From Sphingomonas bacterium (GTDB lineage: Bacteria > Pseudomonadota > Alphaproteobacteria > Sphingomonadales > Sphingomonadaceae), in the NCBI RefSeq assembly GCF_028292925.1, contig NZ_JAQGLK010000014.1:1-35910 (forward strand): a stretch of 35,910 bases of DNA. Reading direction: 5' to 3'. Made by a program: the position numbers and the translations under genes. The notes below the pieces were generated by a model, which was given only the letters and a program-made list of their open reading frames with translations, was not told the origin of the DNA and searched no databases. Numbering within the stretch: position 1 is the first letter of the stretch; every line of letters begins with the position of its first letter. Shown here piece by piece: positions 22,785 to 30,939 of this stretch.

Positions 22785-23483
22785 CTAGGTCGTGCCTTCC
22801 GCATCGAGTGCGTAGCCTGCCGAACGGACGGTCCGGATGATGTCGGGCCGCCCCCCCTCGTTGATCGCCTTGCGCAGCCGGCGGATGTGCACGTCGACAG
22901 TTCGCGGCTCGATATCCGAATCGCGCCCCCAGACCGAATCGAGCAGCCTCTCGCGTGAGAAGACGCGGCCGGGATGTTCGAGGAAGTGGCGGAGCAGGCG
23001 AAACTCGGTCGGCCCCAGGGGCACGGATGCCCCGTCGCGGCGGACCTTGTGGCCGACAGTGTCCATCTCCAGCCCTGAATAGATCAACCGCTCCCCGGCG
23101 AGCGCAGGGCGCACCCGCCGCAGCACCGCGCCGACCCGCGCGACGAGTTCGCGCGGCGAGAACGGCTTGGTGACGTAATCGTCCGCACCCGTCTCCAGCC
23201 CCCGGATACGATCGGTCTCCTCACCGCGCGCGGTAAGCATGATGATCGGCACGTTTGCGGTGTCGGCGCGGCGACGCAGCCGGCGGCACACCTCCAGCCC
23301 CGACAATCCCTCGATCATCCAGTCGAGCAGGACGAGATCCGGCGCGGCCTCCTGCGCGAGCAGCAGGGCTTCCTCGCCGTCCGTGGTATGCTCGACATCG
23401 AATTCCTCGCGGCGGAAATGCCAGATGAGGAGTTCGGCGAGCGCCGGATCGTCCTCGACCAGCAGGAGCCGTCCGCGGCTCAC
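22785..23483 (-). CDS. phoB: Phosphate regulon response regulator PhoB
   Basis: A 232-residue OmpR-class regulator. The receiver has acidic residues D11/D12, the phosphorylated D54 (LVLLDWMIEG), T/S at ...MLTARG and K in VTKPF. The winged-helix DNA-binding domain includes LGPTEFRLLRHFLEHPGRVF, then RTVDVHIRRLRKAI. Phosphorylated by PhoR when phosphate is low, it binds Pho boxes such as 28862-28892. The start is the GTG at 23481-23483, overlapping the phoU stop by GTGA, so phoU and phoB are coupled. Last gene of the phosphate operon. Confidence 0.95.
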   Translation of the reverse strand: MSRGRLLLVEDDPALAELLIWHFRREEFDVEHTTDGEEALLLAQEAAPDLVLLDWMIEGLSGLEVCRRLRRRADTANVPIIMLTARGEETDRIRGLETGADDYVTKPFSPRELVARVGAVLRRVRPALAGERLIYSGLEMDTVGHKVRRDGASVPLGPTEFRLLRHFLEHPGRVFSRERLLDSVWGRDSDIEPRTVDVHIRRLRKAINEGGRPDIIRTVRSAGYALDAEGTT

Positions 23484-24193
23484 CGCGGGGTGTCGCGCTG
23501 CATCAGCACGTCCTCTCCCTTCGGCCGCTCCGCCATCTGGTGGCCGGTGGCGGCGAAATAGACCATCTCGGCAACGTTGGTGCTGTGATCGCCGATCCGC
23601 TCCAGGTTCTTGCCGATAAACAGCAAATGGGTGGAAGGCGTTATGTTGTGGGGATTTTCCAGCATGTACGTCAGCAGCGTCCGGAACAGGCTGTTGTAGA
23701 AATCGTCCACGATCCGGTCGCTCTCGCACACCGCGACGGCCGCCTCGGCGTCCCGCGCGGCGAAGGCGTCGAATGTGGCGCGAACCATGTCCGACACCGC
23801 CCGCGCCATTGCCGGCAGGATCGAGATCGGCTCCAGCCCACGGGCCTCTGCCAGCACCGGCACGCGCTTGGCGATATTCTTGGCATAGTCGGCCATGCGC
23901 TCGACCACGCCGGAGATCTTGAGCGCAGCAAGCACCTCACGCAGATCGTCGGCCATCGGCGCACGCAACGCGATCAGGCGGATGACGCGGCGCTCGATCT
24001 CCAGCTCGATCTCGTCGATGCGGCGATCCTGCTCGACCACCCGCGCGGCGAGTTCGAGGTCGCGTCGGACCAGCGCCTCCATGGCGTCGTTCACCGCCGC
24101 CTCTGCCCGCCCGCCCATTTCGGAGACAAGCGCGCGCAACTCGCCGAGGTCGTCGTCGAAGGCCTTGACGGTATGTCCGGTAGTCATCGCCAT
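23480..24193 (-). CDS. phoU: Phosphate transport system regulator PhoU
   Basis: A 237-residue helical protein with two PhoU repeats. It connects the PstSCAB transporter to PhoR and silences the regulon when phosphate is plentiful. The first repeat shows VVEQDRRIDEIELEIERRVI and the second has CESDRIVDDFYNSLF; acidic residues in both can bind metals. The ATG at 24191-24193 is chosen because GAGGAG lies seven bases before it; the ATG at 24199 is too close. It is 11 bases downstream of pstB and overlaps phoB by four bases. Confidence 0.95.
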   Translation of the reverse strand: MAMTTGHTVKAFDDDLGELRALVSEMGGRAEAAVNDAMEALVRRDLELAARVVEQDRRIDEIELEIERRVIRLIALRAPMADDLREVLAALKISGVVERMADYAKNIAKRVPVLAEARGLEPISILPAMARAVSDMVRATFDAFAARDAEAAVAVCESDRIVDDFYNSLFRTLLTYMLENPHNITPSTHLLFIGKNLERIGDHSTNVAEMVYFAATGHQMAERPKGEDVLMQRDTPR

Positions 24194-24204
24194 GTTCATG
24201 CTCC

Positions 24205-25023
24205 TCAGCCGTAGCGGCCGGTGATGTAGTCCTTGGTCCGCGTCTCGCGCGGATTGGTGAAGATGTCCGATGTGTCGCCATATTCGACCAGGTGGCCGAG
24301 GTGGAAAAAGGCGGTGCGCTGGGAGACGCGCGCGGCCTGCTGCATGTTGTGGGTGACGATCACGATAGCGTAGCGGCCGCGCAGTTCGTGGATCAGTTCC
24401 TCGATCCGGGCGGTGGCGATCGGATCGAGGGCGGATGCCGGTTCGTCCATCAGGATGACTTCCGGATCGACGGCGATCGCACGGGCGATACACAGGCGCT
24501 GCTGCTGCCCGCCCGACAAGGCGGTGCCGCTTTCGTTCAGGCGGTCCTTCACCTCGTCCCACAGGCCCGCGCGCTTCAGCGACTTTTCGACGATGCCGTC
24601 CAGATCGCTGCGTGCGCTGGCCAGGCCGTGGATGCGCGGGCCGTAGGCGACGTTCTCGAAGATCGACTTGGGGAAGGGGTTCGGCTTCTGGAAGACCATG
24701 CCGACGCGCGCGCGCAACTGCACGACATCCATGCCGCTGCCATAGATGTCCTCGCCGTCGAGGGTGATCGCACCCTCCACACGGGCCGAGGGAACGGTGT
24801 CGTTCATCCGGTTGAGGGTGCGCAGAAAGGTGGATTTGCCGCAGCCGGACGGGCCGATGAAGGCGGTGACATTGTCCCGCCCCACGTCGATCGAGACGTT
24901 GTCGATCGCCTTCTTCGTTCCGTAGAAGACGTTGACGTTGCGCGCCGTCATCTTTGCCACGTCGGGCTTCGCCTGCTGCTGGGCGGCGATCTGGTTGATG
25001 CTCGTATCCGTCATGTCACCCAT
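24205..25023 (-). CDS. pstB: Phosphate ABC transporter ATP-binding protein PstB
   Basis: A 272-residue ATPase of the high-affinity phosphate importer. Walker A is GPSGCGKST (57-65), the Q loop is [20 protein letters not shown], the signature is ALSGGQQQR, and Walker B is [13 protein letters not shown], with the switch histidine in IVTHNMQQA. The ATG at 25023 overlaps the pstA stop by one base; an ATG at 25014 with GGGTGA just upstream is an alternative start. ADP/ATP cycling drives phosphate through PstC/PstA. Confidence 0.96.
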   Translation of the reverse strand: MGDMTDTSINQIAAQQQAKPDVAKMTARNVNVFYGTKKAIDNVSIDVGRDNVTAFIGPSGCGKSTFLRTLNRMNDTVPSARVEGAITLDGEDIYGSGMDVVQLRARVGMVFQKPNPFPKSIFENVAYGPRIHGLASARSDLDGIVEKSLKRAGLWDEVKDRLNESGTALSGGQQQRLCIARAIAVDPEVILMDEPASALDPIATARIEELIHELRGRYAIVIVTHNMQQAARVSQRTAFFHLGHLVEYGDTSDIFTNPRETRTKDYITGRYG

Positions 25024-26327
25024 CACCAGCGCTGTTCGAATTTGTTGCGAAGGAAGATCGCCAGGCCGTTCATCGCCAGCAGGAATGCCAGCAGCACGAT
25101 GATCGCGGCGCTGGTCTTTTCGACGAAGCCGCGGCTAACCTCGTCCGACCAGAGGAAGATCTGGACCGGCAGCACCGTGGCCGGCTGGGTCAGCCCGCCA
25201 GGGGGCGATGCGATGAAGGCGCGCATGCCGATCATCAGCAGCGGCGCGGTTTCGCCCAGCGCGCGGGCCATGCCGATGATCGTGCCCGTCAGGATCCCCG
25301 GCAGCGCGAGCGGCAGCACGTGATGGAAGACGACCTGAATGCGGCTGGCCCCGATGCCGAGCGCCGCATCGCGGATCGACGGGGGTACGGACTTGATCGC
25401 GTTGCGCCCGGCGATGACGATCACCGGCATCGTCATCAGCGCCAACGTCAATCCGCCGACGATCGGCGCGGATCGCGGCAGGTTCATCGTGTTGAGGAAC
25501 AAGGCCAGCCCGAGCAGGCCGAAGATGATCGAAGGCACCGCGGCCAGATTGTTGATCGAAACCTCGATCACGTCGGTCCAGCGGTTCCGCGGCGCATATT
25601 CTTCAAGGTACAAGGCGGAGAGCACGCCGATCGGGAAAGCCAGCAGCAAGGTCACCGCCATCGTCAGCAGCGAGCCCTTGAATGCCCCCCAGATGCCGAC
25701 GATCGTCGGGTCGGTCGCATCGGCGCCGGTGAGGAAGCTCAGCGACAGGCGAGTCCGCACCGCGCCCGCCGCAGACAGCTGGCGATAGGTCGCCTCCGCC
25801 TTGGCGGTTCCCTCGCTCTTGGCGGCGACGTCCAGGTCGGTTGCGGCGGGCACCCAGATATCGGCGCGGCGCTGCAGGATCGTCGGGTCTGCCGCGATGG
25901 CGTCGCGCACGGCGAGCCAGCTGCCGTCGGACAGCATCCGTGCGCCGCCTGGGCCGAATGCGGCTACCGCGGCAGCGGCCGTCACGCCCTCGATATCCGC
26001 GCCGGCCATCGCCGCCCCCGCGCCGAAGCCTTCCAGCGCGGCGGGATCGAGGATCAGGGTGGAGCGGGGGAAATCAAGCCCCAGGCGGATCTCGGTGCGG
26101 GTGAAGCCACGCGCGCCGTTGCCGATCATCGTCACCAGCAGGAACGCCAGGAACGCGGCCGAAAGCACGACGGCGCCCAGGCCGAACAGGCGGAAGCGGC
26201 GCTCGGCTGCGTAGCGGCGGCGGATGCGCGACTGCATCGATGCCGTCTTCCAGTCGGTCGGTACGCGCGCCGGGGCGGCGGGGCGCGCCGTGCCGACCTG
26301 CGCCTGGGGCACGAGGGTGCTACTCAT
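25023..26327 (-). CDS. pstA: Phosphate ABC transporter permease PstA, long form
   Basis: A 434-residue inner-membrane permease. The C-terminal 230 residues are the classical PstA with the EAA loop of ABC permeases ([20 protein letters not shown]). It is about 140 residues longer than E. coli PstA. The extension holds a cytoplasmic N-terminus, one membrane helix (about 48-68) and a periplasmic segment (about 75-215), the DUF3333-type region found in alphaproteobacterial PstA. Its start overlaps the pstC stop by eight bases. Confidence 0.95.
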   Translation of the reverse strand: MSSTLVPQAQVGTARPAAPARVPTDWKTASMQSRIRRRYAAERRFRLFGLGAVVLSAAFLAFLLVTMIGNGARGFTRTEIRLGLDFPRSTLILDPAALEGFGAGAAMAGADIEGVTAAAAVAAFGPGGARMLSDGSWLAVRDAIAADPTILQRRADIWVPAATDLDVAAKSEGTAKAEATYRQLSAAGAVRTRLSLSFLTGADATDPTIVGIWGAFKGSLLTMAVTLLLAFPIGVLSALYLEEYAPRNRWTDVIEVSINNLAAVPSIIFGLLGLALFLNTMNLPRSAPIVGGLTLALMTMPVIVIAGRNAIKSVPPSIRDAALGIGASRIQVVFHHVLPLALPGILTGTIIGMARALGETAPLLMIGMRAFIASPPGGLTQPATVLPVQIFLWSDEVSRGFVEKTSAAIIVLLAFLLAMNGLAIFLRNKFEQRW

Positions 26328-27705
26328 ACGCCTCCCGGTAACGCTTGACGAAGCGCAGCGCGAAAATGTTCAGCGCCAGCGTGACGAGAAAGAGGACCAG
26401 CCCGAGCGCGAAGGCGGCAAGGGTCTTGGGGCTGTCGAACTCCTGATCGCCGGTGAGGAGCTGGACGATCTGGGTGGTCACGGTGGTGACGCTGGCGAAC
26501 GGGTTGGCGGTGAGGTTGGCGGACAGGCCGGCGGCCATCACCACGATCATCGTTTCCCCGATCGCGCGGCTGACCGCCAGCAACACCCCCCCGACGACGC
26601 CCGGCAGGGCGGCGGGCACCAGCACGCGGCGGATCGTCTCGGAGGTGGTCGCCCCCAGGGCGAGCGATCCGTCGCGCATCGACTGGGGCACCGCGGCGAT
26701 CGAATCGTCCGCCATCGACGAGACGAACGGGATGATCATGATCCCCATCACCAGCCCTGCGGCCAGCGCGGATTCGGACGAGGCGTTGGGGATGCCGGCC
26801 GCCGCGGCAAGATCGCGGATCACCGGCGCCACCGTCAACGCCGCGAAATAGCCGTAGACGACGGTGGGCACGCCGGCGAGGATCTCCAGCAGCGGCTTCA
26901 TCCAGCGGCGGACGCGGGGCCTGGCATATTGGGTCAGGTAGATCGCGCTCATCAGCCCGAGCGGGATGGCCACGATCATGGCGATGATCGCGCCGATGAA
27001 CACCGTTCCCCAGAACAGGGGCACCGCGCCGAACCCGCCGGACGAGCCGACCTGATCGGGCCGGACCACGGCCTGCGGGCTCCAGTGCGTACCGAACAGG
27101 AATTCGATCGGCGAGACCTGCGCGAAGAAGCGCAGCGATTCGAACAGCAAGGATGCCACGATGCCGATCGTGGTGAGGATCGCGATCAGCGATGCGGTTA
27201 CCAGCACTGCCATCGTCACCCGTTCGACCTTGGTGCGGGCGCGGAATGCCGGCCGGAGCCGGGTGAAGGCGTACGCGCTGCCCGCAAACGCAATCAGCAG
27301 CGCCAGCGTCAGCCCGATCAGGCCGTAGCGCGTCGTGGCGGCGCGAAAGGCGGGAAGGAGCCGGTCCGCGATCGGGTTGAACGCCGCCTGCAGCGTACCG
27401 TCGGCCAGCCCGCGAACCTCGGAGAGGATCGCGCCGCGCTCCATTGCGGAGGCGGGCAGGGCCGCCGCCGCCGGATCGGCGAGCGTTGCGGTGTTGACCA
27501 GACCGGGCAGCGCGGCACCCCACACCGCCAGAAACAGCAGAGCCGGCAGCACCGCCCACAAGGCGACATACCAGCCATGGTAGGTCGGCAGCGAGTGGCG
27601 GCGATCCGCGCCGTTGATCGCGAACGTGGCGGCGCGGGCGCGGCCGGCGAGCCAGCCGACCCCACCCAGCGCCAGTATCAGGAAGAGAATGGCAGCGGGA
27701 GACAC
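26320..27705 (-). CDS. pstC: Phosphate ABC transporter permease PstC, long form
   Basis: A 461-residue permease, against about 319 in E. coli. The N-terminus has two early membrane helices (AAILFLILALGGVGWLAG, then YVALWAVLPALLFLAVWG) and a periplasmic part of about 90 residues before the conserved core. The core includes TIGIVASLLFESLRFF, the segment PIEFLFGTHWSP, and the EAA-type loop LALGATTSETIRRVLVPAAL. It pairs with PstA in the membrane. It follows pstS by 54 bases and is translationally overlapped with pstA. Confidence 0.95.
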   Translation of the reverse strand: MSPAAILFLILALGGVGWLAGRARAATFAINGADRRHSLPTYHGWYVALWAVLPALLFLAVWGAALPGLVNTATLADPAAAALPASAMERGAILSEVRGLADGTLQAAFNPIADRLLPAFRAATTRYGLIGLTLALLIAFAGSAYAFTRLRPAFRARTKVERVTMAVLVTASLIAILTTIGIVASLLFESLRFFAQVSPIEFLFGTHWSPQAVVRPDQVGSSGGFGAVPLFWGTVFIGAIIAMIVAIPLGLMSAIYLTQYARPRVRRWMKPLLEILAGVPTVVYGYFAALTVAPVIRDLAAAAGIPNASSESALAAGLVMGIMIIPFVSSMADDSIAAVPQSMRDGSLALGATTSETIRRVLVPAALPGVVGGVLLAVSRAIGETMIVVMAAGLSANLTANPFASVTTVTTQIVQLLTGDQEFDSPKTLAAFALGLVLFLVTLALNIFALRFVKRYREAYE

Positions 27706-27759
27706 GTCAGCGACCCTCCTGCTGCCTGGCGGGTGGCATGCGCAAGGCGGCGATGCGCA

Positions 27760-28824
27760 TCATTCGAGCCCCGCCGGATCGAGCGACGGCAGCGTCTGGG
27801 CCACCACGAGATTCTTCTGCCGCACGTCTTCGGGCGCCGAGATGAGGCCCCGCCGCGCCAGATAGCCGCCCGGATTCCACCCTGCCGCGAATTCGGCGAC
27901 GAACTGCTTCAGCCCCGGCACCGCGTTCAGATGCGCCTGCTTGACGTAGATGTAGAGCGGCCGTGCGCCGGGATAGCGGTAGGTCGCGATGCTGTCGTAG
28001 CTTGGCGCGATGCCGTCGAGCGGAATGCCGCGAAGCCGATCACCATTTTCCTCGAGCGAACTGTAGCCGAAGATGCCGACGGCATCCGGGTTTGCCGCCA
28101 GTTTCTGAACGATCAGATTGTCGTTCTCGCCCGATTCGACATAGGCCGAATCCTCGCGGATCCGCGTGCAGATATCCTTGAACCTGTCCGGATCGCTCGT
28201 CTTGAGCGCCTTGGTCGCCGGATCGGTCGCGCAGCCCTTGTCGAGTACGAGTTCGGCGAAGGCGTCCCGCGTACCGCTCGTCGGCGGCGGGCCATAAACC
28301 TTGATCGCGATGGCGGGGAGGGCCGGATTGACGTCCCGCCAGGTTCGCGCGGTCTGCGGCTTTCCGAAGGGGGTGGCGGCCAGCGCCTTGTAAACGTCCG
28401 CAGGCGAAAGCATCAGGGTGGGGCCGTGGCGGCTTTCGGCCAGCGCGATCCCGTCGATGCCGATCTGGACCTCGACGATGCCGTTCACGCCGTTCTTCTG
28501 GCAATCGGCATATTCCGACTTCTTGATCCGCCGCGAGGCGTTCTCGATATCGGGGTAGCGCGCGCCGACGCCCTGGCAGAACAGCTTCATGCCGGCGCCG
28601 GTGCCCGTCGCCTCGACGATCGGCGCCTTGAACCCGGCATTGCGGCGCGCGAACTGCTCCGCCGCGGCGGTGGTGAACGGATAGACCGTCGACGACCCGA
28701 CGACGCGGATCTGGTTGCGCGCCGATCCGCCCGGCTGACAGCCGGTGACCGCAAGTGCGGCCGCGGCGATGCCGATCCAAGCGCGGGAGACAGCCAAATC
28801 TGGTTTCCTTCGGGGGCGCGCCAT
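27760..28824 (-). CDS. pstS: Phosphate-binding protein PstS, probable lipoprotein
   Basis: A 354-residue periplasmic binding protein that delivers phosphate to PstCAB. The signal peptide ends with a lipobox-like LAVTGC. The phosphate-site block is VVGSSTVYPFTTAAAEQF, and downstream PTSGTRDAF is also typical. The ATG at 28824 has no ribosome-binding site and lies very close to the Pho box. A TTG at 28795-28797 has AAGGA eight bases before it and gives a more usual signal peptide, so it may be the true start (345 residues). First gene after phoR on the strand, behind a Pho box. Confidence 0.93.
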   Translation of the reverse strand: MARPRRKPDLAVSRAWIGIAAAALAVTGCQPGGSARNQIRVVGSSTVYPFTTAAAEQFARRNAGFKAPIVEATGTGAGMKLFCQGVGARYPDIENASRRIKKSEYADCQKNGVNGIVEVQIGIDGIALAESRHGPTLMLSPADVYKALAATPFGKPQTARTWRDVNPALPAIAIKVYGPPPTSGTRDAFAELVLDKGCATDPATKALKTSDPDRFKDICTRIREDSAYVESGENDNLIVQKLAANPDAVGIFGYSSLEENGDRLRGIPLDGIAPSYDSIATYRYPGARPLYIYVKQAHLNAVPGLKQFVAEFAAGWNPGGYLARRGLISAPEDVRQKNLVVAQTLPSLDPAGLE

Positions 28825-28861
28825 CGTCAGACGCGGTCGCTACGGACGTTCGAGTCGCTCT

Positions 28862-28892
28862 CTGTGACGAGTCCGTGACAGTTCCGTGACAT
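28862..28892 (-). promoter_or_regulatory. Pho box, three repeats, upstream of pstS
   Basis: On the minus strand the GTCAC core occurs three times at exact 11-base steps (GTGAC on the plus strand at 28864, 28875 and 28886): TGTCACGGAAC, TGTCACGGACT, CGTCACAGAGA. The PhoB consensus repeat is CTGTCAT with an 11-base period. It sits between phoR and pstS and faces pstS. Confidence 0.88.
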
Positions 28893-28895
28893 CGA

Positions 28896-30101
28896 TCAAC
28901 CCGCCGCCGCGATCGGCAGCAGCACGGAGACGCGGGTGCCCTTGCCCGGCTCGCTAAAGATATCGAGTCGGCCGCGGTGCCGCTCGACGATGTGCTTGAC
29001 GATAGCCAGGCCAAGCCCCGTGCCGCCGAGCGATCGGCTGCGGCTCGGATCGACACGGTAGAAGCGTTCGGTGAGCCGGGGCAGGTGTTCGGGCGGAATG
29101 CCGTCCCCCTCATCCTCCACGACGATCCGGATCATGCCGGCCCGCGCCGGGGCGAGAGAGATGTGGATCGGCCCGCCGGCACGGCCATATTTGGCGGCGT
29201 TGCCGATCAGGTTGTGGAGGAGCTGCGACAGCTGCGCGCGATCCCCCGCGACCGGCCGTATTCCGTCCCCCACGCCGATCACGATCCGTTCGGCATCCCG
29301 GACGAGGCCGGTACGCAGCGCATCGCGCACCTCGTCGATCAGGCCGGGCAGTTCGACCGCTTCGCGCGGCAGGCTGTATTTGTCCGCCTCGATCCGTGAG
29401 AGCGACATCAGGTCCTCGACCAGCCGCTGCATCCTCTTGGCCTCGCCGAACATGATCTTCAGGAAGCGGGCGCGGGTGGCGGCATCGTCGCCGGCCTCCT
29501 CCAGCGTTTCGATGAAGCCCAGCAAAGTGGCCAGCGGGGTCCGCAGCTCGTGGCTGGCATTGGCCACGAAATCGACGCGGATGCGCTCGACCGCATAGGC
29601 GCCGGTGCGATCGGTCAGGCGGGCCAGGCGGCTGCCGTCGGGCAGATCGCGCACCGCCATCTCCCAGCGCCGCTCATGCGTGCCGAGACCGACCAGCTCG
29701 ACCGAGGGTGGCGGCCCGTCACCTGGCGGGGTCGGCAGCCCGAGCAGGCGTTCGGCGGCGGCGGGGTGGCGAATCGCCAGCCGCACGTCGCCGCCCACGA
29801 TATGCTGGCCGAGCAGGTCGCGCGCTGCGGCATTGGCGTGGGTAACGGTTTGCCGTTCGATTCGCAGTAGCGGATCGCTGATCGCGTCGATCAATTCGCC
29901 GATGCCGGGCGAGGGCGGATCGGGCGGTGCCGGGGGCGCCGGCGGTGGCTTGGCCCGAAGCGGCATCAACGCCATCGCTGCCGCCAGCGCGCCGAGGATG
30001 GCCGCCGCAATCGTGGGCACGCCGATGCCGATCGTCATGGCCGCCACCAGCGCCGCCAGTAGCAAAGCGATCGCCGAACGTGCCAAATCGGACCACACCA
30101 T
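28896..30101 (-). CDS. phoR: Phosphate regulon sensor kinase PhoR
   Basis: A 401-residue inner-membrane histidine kinase. Two short hydrophobic helices cover about 8-47, followed by a Pro-rich linker (51-64) and a PAS domain (66-165). The HisKA has H184 in VANASHELRTPLATLLGF. The catalytic domain has an N box HNLIGNAAKYG, G1 DEGDGIPP, and G2 GTGLGLAIVKHI. It phosphorylates PhoB under phosphate limitation, with PhoU and PstSCAB as the sensory input. AGGTGAG lies nine bases before the ATG. It is upstream of pstS, while phoB is at the far end of the operon, which is unlike the phoBR pair of E. coli. Confidence 0.95.
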   Translation of the reverse strand: MVWSDLARSAIALLLAALVAAMTIGIGVPTIAAAILGALAAAMALMPLRAKPPPAPPAPPDPPSPGIGELIDAISDPLLRIERQTVTHANAAARDLLGQHIVGGDVRLAIRHPAAAERLLGLPTPPGDGPPPSVELVGLGTHERRWEMAVRDLPDGSRLARLTDRTGAYAVERIRVDFVANASHELRTPLATLLGFIETLEEAGDDAATRARFLKIMFGEAKRMQRLVEDLMSLSRIEADKYSLPREAVELPGLIDEVRDALRTGLVRDAERIVIGVGDGIRPVAGDRAQLSQLLHNLIGNAAKYGRAGGPIHISLAPARAGMIRIVVEDEGDGIPPEHLPRLTERFYRVDPSRSRSLGGTGLGLAIVKHIVERHRGRLDIFSEPGKGTRVSVLLPIAAAG

Positions 30102-30155
30102 AATAAAAATCTCACCTGCGAGGGGGATTCGACCATCGCTCGCCTTGGTTGTGCT

Positions 30156-30169
30156 TTACGATTATGTAA
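30156..30169. promoter_or_regulatory. Palindrome TTAC-N6-GTAA between phoR and the modification cassette
   Basis: TTAC-GATTAT-GTAA is a 14-base dyad in the 93-base divergent gap, 25 bases before the start at 30195. It overlaps a TATGTA that could be a -10 element for the cassette. The binding protein is unknown. Confidence 0.3.
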
Positions 30170-30194
30170 GTCCAGCGATGTACAAGAGTGTCCG

Positions 30195-30650
30195 ATGAAC
30201 GACGACGATCAGAAACCCTGCGAAGACGGCGCCATCGCCGATCACGCCGTGCATTCGGGCGGTGGGGATCCGGCCGGCGTCGCGCCGAATCGTCGTCGTC
30301 TGCTGATGCTCGGCGCCATTTCGGCCTCGGCGGTGGTGACGATCCGGCCTGCATTGGCCCAGACTGCCGGATCGGTGCTCAATTGCGAGATCCAGGTGCC
30401 CGATCTGTCGCGCGCCGGAAACTGGATCAGCCCCGAAGGCCAGCTTGTCGCCCCCGCCACGCCGGGTGCCTTTCCGCCTGCGCCGCGTGCGTTGACCGGG
30501 GAAGAGGTCCGCTCCGCGCTCAACTCGCGGACCGCCTATCGCGGCATCGAATATGATGCGAGCCAGGCCTACACCAAGTATATCCGCCGCCTGCAGCTCG
30601 GCACCAGCGGCTTCACCTGCTACGCCTCGCTGCAGATGCCGCGGGGCTGA
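30195..30650 (+). CDS. Tat-type exported small protein, candidate substrate of the cassette
   Basis: A 151-residue protein that I do not recognise. The N-terminal 31 residues are acidic and hydrophilic. Then comes a twin-arginine-like signal N-R-R-R-L-L-M-L with a hydrophobic core (GAISASAVVTIRPALA) and a probable cleavage after ALA-55, leaving about 96 residues. The mature part has two cysteines (VLNCEIQ, FTCYAS), a Pro/Ala-rich middle, several Ser/Thr/Tyr and the end QMPRG. The start at 30195 has AAGAG upstream. It is 10 bases before the PqqD-like gene and shares its direction, so it is the likely substrate or partner of the next three genes, by inference only. Confidence 0.72.
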   Translation: MNDDDQKPCEDGAIADHAVHSGGGDPAGVAPNRRRLLMLGAISASAVVTIRPALAQTAGSVLNCEIQVPDLSRAGNWISPEGQLVAPATPGAFPPAPRALTGEEVRSALNSRTAYRGIEYDASQAYTKYIRRLQLGTSGFTCYASLQMPRG

Positions 30651-30657
30651 GCCCCGC
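30641..30657 (+). other. Hairpin over the stop codon and next start region
   Basis: GCGGGG-CTGAG-CCCCGC gives a 6-bp stem holding the stop codon of the first gene and hiding the region just before the GTG of the PqqD-like gene at 30661. Ribosomes finishing the first gene would open it, a plausible means of translational coupling. Confidence 0.4.
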
Positions 30658-30660
30658 TCC

Positions 30661-30939
30661 GTGGCGGCCCGCTTCGTCGCCGATCCCCTGAGCGATCGCC
30701 CGCAGATCGAGATCGACGGGTTTGCGATCCTCTACCATCGCCCATCCGGCATGACCCATGTCGTCGCATCGCCGGTGCCCGAGATGCTCGCCGCACTCGC
30801 GGGAGACCCGGCCGATGTCGGGCAGATCGTCACCCGGCTGGCCGCGGAGCATGATCTGGCGGGGGAGGGCGCGCTGGAGGCGATCGTCGCCGCGCGGCTG
30901 GAGGAACTCGAGGCTGCCGGGCTCGTCCGCCGGGCATGA
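30661..30939 (+). CDS. PqqD-like peptide chaperone of the HprK-related system
   Basis: A 92-residue PqqD-family winged-helix protein. The block ILYHRPSGMTHVVASPVPEM and the C-terminal helix AARLEELEAAGLV match PqqD. Such proteins or domains (RiPP recognition elements) bind the leader of a peptide substrate and present it to a modifying enzyme. No pqqA, pqqE or radical SAM gene is nearby, so this is not PQQ synthesis. The start is a GTG at 30661; earlier codons of the frame run through the previous gene and are not protein-like. It overlaps the kinase gene by ATGA (30936-30939). Confidence 0.82.
   Translation: MAARFVADPLSDRPQIEIDGFAILYHRPSGMTHVVASPVPEMLAALAGDPADVGQIVTRLAAEHDLAGEGALEAIVAARLEELEAAGLVRRA

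Noticed and set aside
26224-28878. 884-codon open frame on the plus strand opposite pstA, pstC and pstS
   Set aside because: It is exactly antisense to three well-supported genes, is very rich in Arg, Gly, Asp and His as antisense frames of GC-rich genes are, and shows no domain or ribosome-binding site.
30661-30939. PQQ biosynthesis from the PqqD-like gene
   Set aside because: No pqqA, pqqB, pqqC or radical SAM pqqE nearby; the neighbours are a kinase and a nucleotidyltransferase.
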